Assembly: GCA_030998015.1 (NCBI GenBank)
Contig: JARWMV010000238.1
Location: 744,001-808,000 of the forward strand
Reading direction: 5' to 3'
Source of the DNA: Ceratorhiza oryzae-sativae
Lineage: Eukaryota; Basidiomycota; Agaricomycetes; Cantharellales; Ceratobasidiaceae
Length of the DNA: 64,000 nucleotides
Shown here: positions 57,962 through 64,000 of the stretch, one piece after another
Numbering within the stretch: position 1 is the stretch's first letter
How the letters are laid out: each line of letters opens with the position of its first letter
Translations under genes and position numbers: made by a program
The notes under the pieces: model-generated
Database searches by the model: none
The model's input: only the letters and a program-made list of their open reading frames with translations
What the model was told of the DNA's origin: nothing

Positions 57962-60455
57962 ATGACCTCGCTTCGTGAGTACATGCCTGCCGCTGATGAA
58001 TGTAAATCAGCCCTTTAGCCATTAGACAAGCACATTATCTCTTCACCCAGCACTCTTGTTCTCGAAGCTCTTCATGGGGTTGCAAGTGCCAACCCCAATG
58101 CGTCTGTGGATGACCAGCATAAAGGTACGATCGACCACGGTATCGCAAATGGATAGTAGACTAAATAGACATTGATTGATAGTGATCTATATCGCCCAGC
58201 CCGATAAATCTAAAGTGGCGTTGATCAGTGGAGGCGGGGCGGGACATGAGCCTGCTCATTCCGGATTTGTTGGCAAGTAAAATAACCTCGACCTCGCTTC
58301 GACTCTGACCGATTGAGCTGCTATGAATAGGAGAAGGAATGCTGACGGGTACGTTGACCGAGTAAATCTGGGGCTTTCTGTTTGAGCAGCTCGTGCATAC
58401 ATCCAGCCGCGGTATGCGGTGACGTGTTTGCTTCACCCAATGCGAACCAGGTCAAGCGTGCGCTGCAACTCGTGGACAATGATAAGGGGTAGGATAAATT
58501 TGCAAACAATATTGGAATTTACACTAAATGATCTATTTTCACCTAGAATTCTTATGGTCGTAAAGTAAGAACCTTCAACTCCTCAGCCTGATACCTGGAC
58601 CTATGTCCTAGATCCTATACGGGTGATATCCTAAATTTTGGCTTGGCTCGCGAGCAATACTGTGCCGCAAATCCGTCCAAGGCCAACTCATTGAAATTTG
58701 TCATTGTCGGAGACGACGTTAGCGTTGGTAAAACTCAAGGCGAGATTGTCGGGCGAAGGTATGTCAAATAATCCATTGGACTCGCCACCGGGTTTGATTC
58801 AACGCCCATGAAAGAGGTCTAGCCGGAACAGTCCTCGTCTACAAGATAGCAGGCGCCTTGGCAAACGAGGGTGCAAACCTAGATCAGGTCCACGCGGTTG
58901 CCCAGTTTGTGGCTGACCGAACGGGCACGATCGCCGTCGGGCTTGAACACTGTCATGTTGGTGACGAATGCCAAGCCACCGTGCCGGGTCAAACCAACAC
59001 GTCTGTTTTCCTTCTAGGTACCTGGATCAGGCCACGCCGAGAGTCACCTGAAAAGCGATGAAATCGAGGTTGGAATGGGTTAGTTGGTCCCACGTTCATT
59101 TGCCTTTTCTAGCCTAACGGTAAAACTAGGTATACACAACGAAGCTGGTCATAGTCGCCTCCGACCAATCCCAACGCTTCCGTCCCTCATTGACAAGCTT
59201 CTCGGCTACCTCTTTGCCACGCCCGAGTCCGATCCAGATCGCGCCTTCCTTCCGTGGCCAAAAGACAAGTCGACCGCAAAATGTGTTCTGTTGATCAACA
59301 ACCTTGGAGGGTTGAGTGCGTTGGAGCTGGGAAGCGTGGCCAATGCCGTGTTGGAAAAGGTCAGGGAAGCTGGAGTCGGGGTGGAGCGAATGTTGGTTGG
59401 GACGTACATGGTACGTATTGGATCGTCGAGGGGCGTACAAATGTTTGACGTCAACAATTACAAAGACATCGCTCAACATGCCGGGTTTCTCGGTAACTTT
59501 GCTCCTTCTCCCTTCGGGTGAACAAGGTCCGGCTACAGCGGACGTACTTCTCAGTTCACTTGATGCACCCGCCAAAACGCCTGCCTGGGCTTGGACAAGC
59601 AGCTTGCCCCCAGGAATGACAAATCATCCTTCACCTCCAGCCAAGTTTGAGCCTGCAGATGCCAGCCAGAGCGGCGATAAAGTCTCGAGCCAGTTTGTGG
59701 ATGCGGTGCGACGTGCGTGCGAAGCGCTGATACGTGCGGAACCGGAAATCACACAGATGGATCAGGTACTAGACTTCCTTGATATATCCTTGCCTAGACT
59801 CATTTTAAACCAAGATTGCGGGAGATGGCGACTGCGGGACGACACTCAAGTCGGGCGCTGAAGGTGCGTGTTTGGGCTGCACGCCGCGGATCGTCTAGAC
59901 TTAGATGTATGCAACCCACGAAGCTGTATTGGGCGTGCTGGGCAGCCAGAGTTTCATCTCGTCAGGTGTTGCAAGCTCCATCAATCAAATCAGTGCGGTT
60001 GTGGGGGACGCGATGGGAGGGACCTCTGGTGCGTTGTACAGGTAAGCATATTTATGGAAATGCTATGCTCGCTGAAGCCCTGTTTTGCACGCAGCATCTA
60101 CCTGTCTGCTCTCGCGCAAGGCCTTCAGGGTGTTTCTGCCGAGCCGACGCGTGCCGAATACGCCTCGGCAGCCGCATTCGCACTCGATAGGCTGTACACT
60201 TACACCCGAGCCCGCCCACCTAGTCGCACACTAGTCGATCCGTTGGAGGCATTCATCAAGTCCCTCAAAGACGAAAGTGTCGACCTCGGTCAAACGTTCG
60301 ATGCAGCCCACCATGCGGCGGAAAACACCAAGGAGTTGCCAGCACGCGCTGGGCGTGCTGCGTACGTCGAGGCAGAGACTGTCAAGGGTATTTGTGACCC
60401 AGGAGCCTGGGGGGTGCGGTGTCTCCTCCAGGGACTGCTCAATAGGGCTAACTAG
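57962..60455 (+). CDS. DAK1: dihydroxyacetone (glycerone) kinase
   Basis: A cytosolic ATP-dependent kinase that makes dihydroxyacetone phosphate and detoxifies dihydroxyacetone. About a dozen exons. The DhaK domain has [127 protein letters not shown], and [17 protein letters not shown], whose His covalently holds the substrate. [30 protein letters not shown] and [17 protein letters not shown] complete it. The DhaL domain has [20 protein letters not shown] (ADP-Mg binding Asp residues), [20 protein letters not shown] and a C-terminal [16 protein letters not shown] and DPGAWGV. An intron at 58273-58330 has GC-AG ends. Exon 1 (MTSL) does not join exon 2 (PLDKHI) in frame: one base is off near 57974, either an error or a different start. 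Confidence 0.92.
58273..58330 (+). other. GC-AG intron in the dihydroxyacetone kinase gene
   Basis: The donor is gcaagt after TTTGTTG and the acceptor is gaatag. Splicing gives [19 protein letters not shown], conserved in the family. The GT four bases downstream would leave the frame broken. Confidence 0.85.
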
Positions 60456-60835
60456 TGACCGCCTGAAAAGGATGTTTTAAATCCCCCAAATTTGTTGAAA
60501 TGCAAAATTGAATGATGCCCCCCAAGCGACATGAGTATATGCGCCTTCCAAACGTGTTCGAGAAGTCCGGCAAAAAAACATGGATTAGCGTGGGCGAAGA
60601 TGTCATGTATCGCATTTGAGATACCCTATGAAGTACGAATGACGTTTGGAAAGCACGCTCACGATGGCGCTGATCACTCCAAAACGGCGCGTCTCATGTG
60701 GACATTTTTCAGCGGTAACCTAGTTTGCAGAGGTATAAGAGAGCGGAGCAGGGTAGCCTCCTGAGTAAACCCATCACCCCACGCCATTGCGTTCCGTTCT
60801 ACACCCCCTTACTCTTGCCTAAATATAAATCCACT
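60456..60835. other. intergenic, upstream of a small hypothetical gene
   Basis: No gene is seen. A ctaaatataaatcc sequence at about 60819-60832 lies only some 10 bases before the next ATG, too near to be its TATA box. Confidence 0.35.
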
Positions 60836-61354
60836 ATGCATACGGTCGCCCGCGCATCGTCTCAGTCTTCGATGCAGCACAACTACCACTCATACCACCA
60901 CTCGTCGCCGGCTGGCTACACGGGAGCATCCCAGTTGCTGCCCAATCCCGGTGAAGCCCTACCGCCTGTGTATTCCTTCCAACCGCCTACGTCGTCTGGT
61001 ACGAATACATCCACCCCTGGGTACATCGCGCCGCAAGTCGGACCCGCGACGAGCGTTCCCGCACGGGGTTGCCTCAAGGCACCCACCAAAGAGTTCACGG
61101 TCACCCCCGATGTTCATCGCGATCCGACCCCTACCCCACCCCCCTCGAAAAATAGTGCTTCGCGGCGCCGGCCCAATATGAAATTGGAGCGTTTTCCGAG
61201 CAGTGCGATCGCTCGTATCCAGTTGGCTGAAGGACTGGAGCACCCTCCAACGGTGTCTTCTGGCTCGACGCCTGGTAGCAAGTGCAAGACCCGCGTACCG
61301 ACTCCGTATGTCAAGTCGGACAAGGACGCTTGGTTATCAGAGAACGATGAGTAG
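60836..61354 (+). CDS. hypothetical Pro/Ser-rich protein
   Basis: An unspliced frame of 172 codons from the ATG at 60836. The N-terminus is His/Ser/Tyr-rich (NYHSYHHSSPAGYTG), then a Pro-rich middle (PPVYSFQPPTSSG). A more ordered segment follows: PARGCLKAPTKEFTVTPDVH, then a basic NSASRRRPNMKLERFPSSAI and ARIQLAEGLEHPP. It ends in VKSDKDAWLSENDE. The GCLK followed by a basic region looks like a short binding motif, but I cannot assign a family. No signal peptide or membrane segment. Codon use resembles the neighbours, which favours a real gene. Confidence 0.55.
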   Translation: MHTVARASSQSSMQHNYHSYHHSSPAGYTGASQLLPNPGEALPPVYSFQPPTSSGTNTSTPGYIAPQVGPATSVPARGCLKAPTKEFTVTPDVHRDPTPTPPPSKNSASRRRPNMKLERFPSSAIARIQLAEGLEHPPTVSSGSTPGSKCKTRVPTPYVKSDKDAWLSENDE

Positions 61355-61634
61355 AGCTCGTATCCGAACACGGGTTGTGGAGCCACATTAGGATGATGGG
61401 CTTCGGTTTTGTTTCGGGCGGCTTGTTCGATGTATCTCTAGTGATTAGATTTGGCTCTATGTATTTTACCGGTTCTTGCTCTGATTCTCGCGTTTTCTAA
61501 ATATAAAAGGTCCTTGAATTCAAAGTTACGGTATACGAAAACAACTGCACACTGCAAGCGAGTTTAAAATCGCTCCACGCCACGCGAAAACGCCACTCAC
61601 GAGAGTATCAGTCAAAAACAGTTAAAGATCGCCA
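61355..61634. other. short gap between convergent genes
   Basis: Holds both 3' ends. No feature is seen. Confidence 0.4.

Positions 61635-64000
<2,366 letters not shown>

Overview
The window looks like nuclear DNA of a filamentous basidiomycete, most likely an agaricomycete of the Rhizoctonia (Cantharellales) kind. Genes are dense and on both strands, most are cut by several 45-75 nt introns, and the products are fungal: ERG4 sterol reductase, a CRIB-containing STE20 kinase, an ENA-type cation ATPase, chitin deacetylase, Zn2Cys6 and HSF regulators, and a CaaX lipopeptide pheromone precursor. No rRNA or tRNA gene, CRISPR array or bacterial operon structure was recognised. The genus is an inference from gene style, not a measured match.

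Layout. 1-8.2 kb: the tail of one Zn2Cys6 regulator, a complete Zn2Cys6/Fungal_trans regulator, and a SNAPC1-like gene. 9.5-18.1 kb: a secreted RlpA-like double-psi beta-barrel protein (with an 8-nt exon), a secreted histidine-rich repeat protein, a membrane-anchored TAP-like serine peptidase, and, divergent from it, STE20. 18.6-20.2 kb: a long inverted repeat with two outward-facing TATA promoters. 20.6-24.7 kb: an ENA-type ATPase. 25.8-29.5 kb: two tandem secreted class 3 lipases. 32-39.2 kb: an unknown protein, a frame-broken Ser-rich single-pass surface protein, and VPS9 (Rab5 GEF with CUE). 39.9-45.7 kb: an HSF-type regulator and ZPR1. 46.1-50.4 kb: ERG4 and a PX-associated-domain protein. 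51.1 kb: a 31-codon pheromone-like gene. 51.8-54.3 kb: chitin deacetylase and a small membrane protein. 55.1-57.6 kb: a 5'-truncated LINE bounded by a 10-bp target-site duplication, and an inverted-repeat element. 58-64 kb: dihydroxyacetone kinase, an unknown protein, and the C-terminal part of an MSC2-like zinc transporter that runs off the window.

The genes do not form one pathway. Themes are wall and surface biology (chitin deacetylase, RlpA-like protein, lipases, surface protein), ion and stress handling (ENA, zinc transporter, HSF, ERG4, DAK) and signalling or mating (STE20, pheromone-like peptide).

Two genome-level properties stand out. First, at least five introns have GC-AG borders whose use is forced by conserved protein frames. 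Second, several otherwise well-conserved genes carry apparent single-base frame breaks, mostly missing bases, including one in the conserved C-terminus of ERG4. This pattern fits residual indel errors in a long-read assembly better than independent gene death, but the sequence alone cannot decide.
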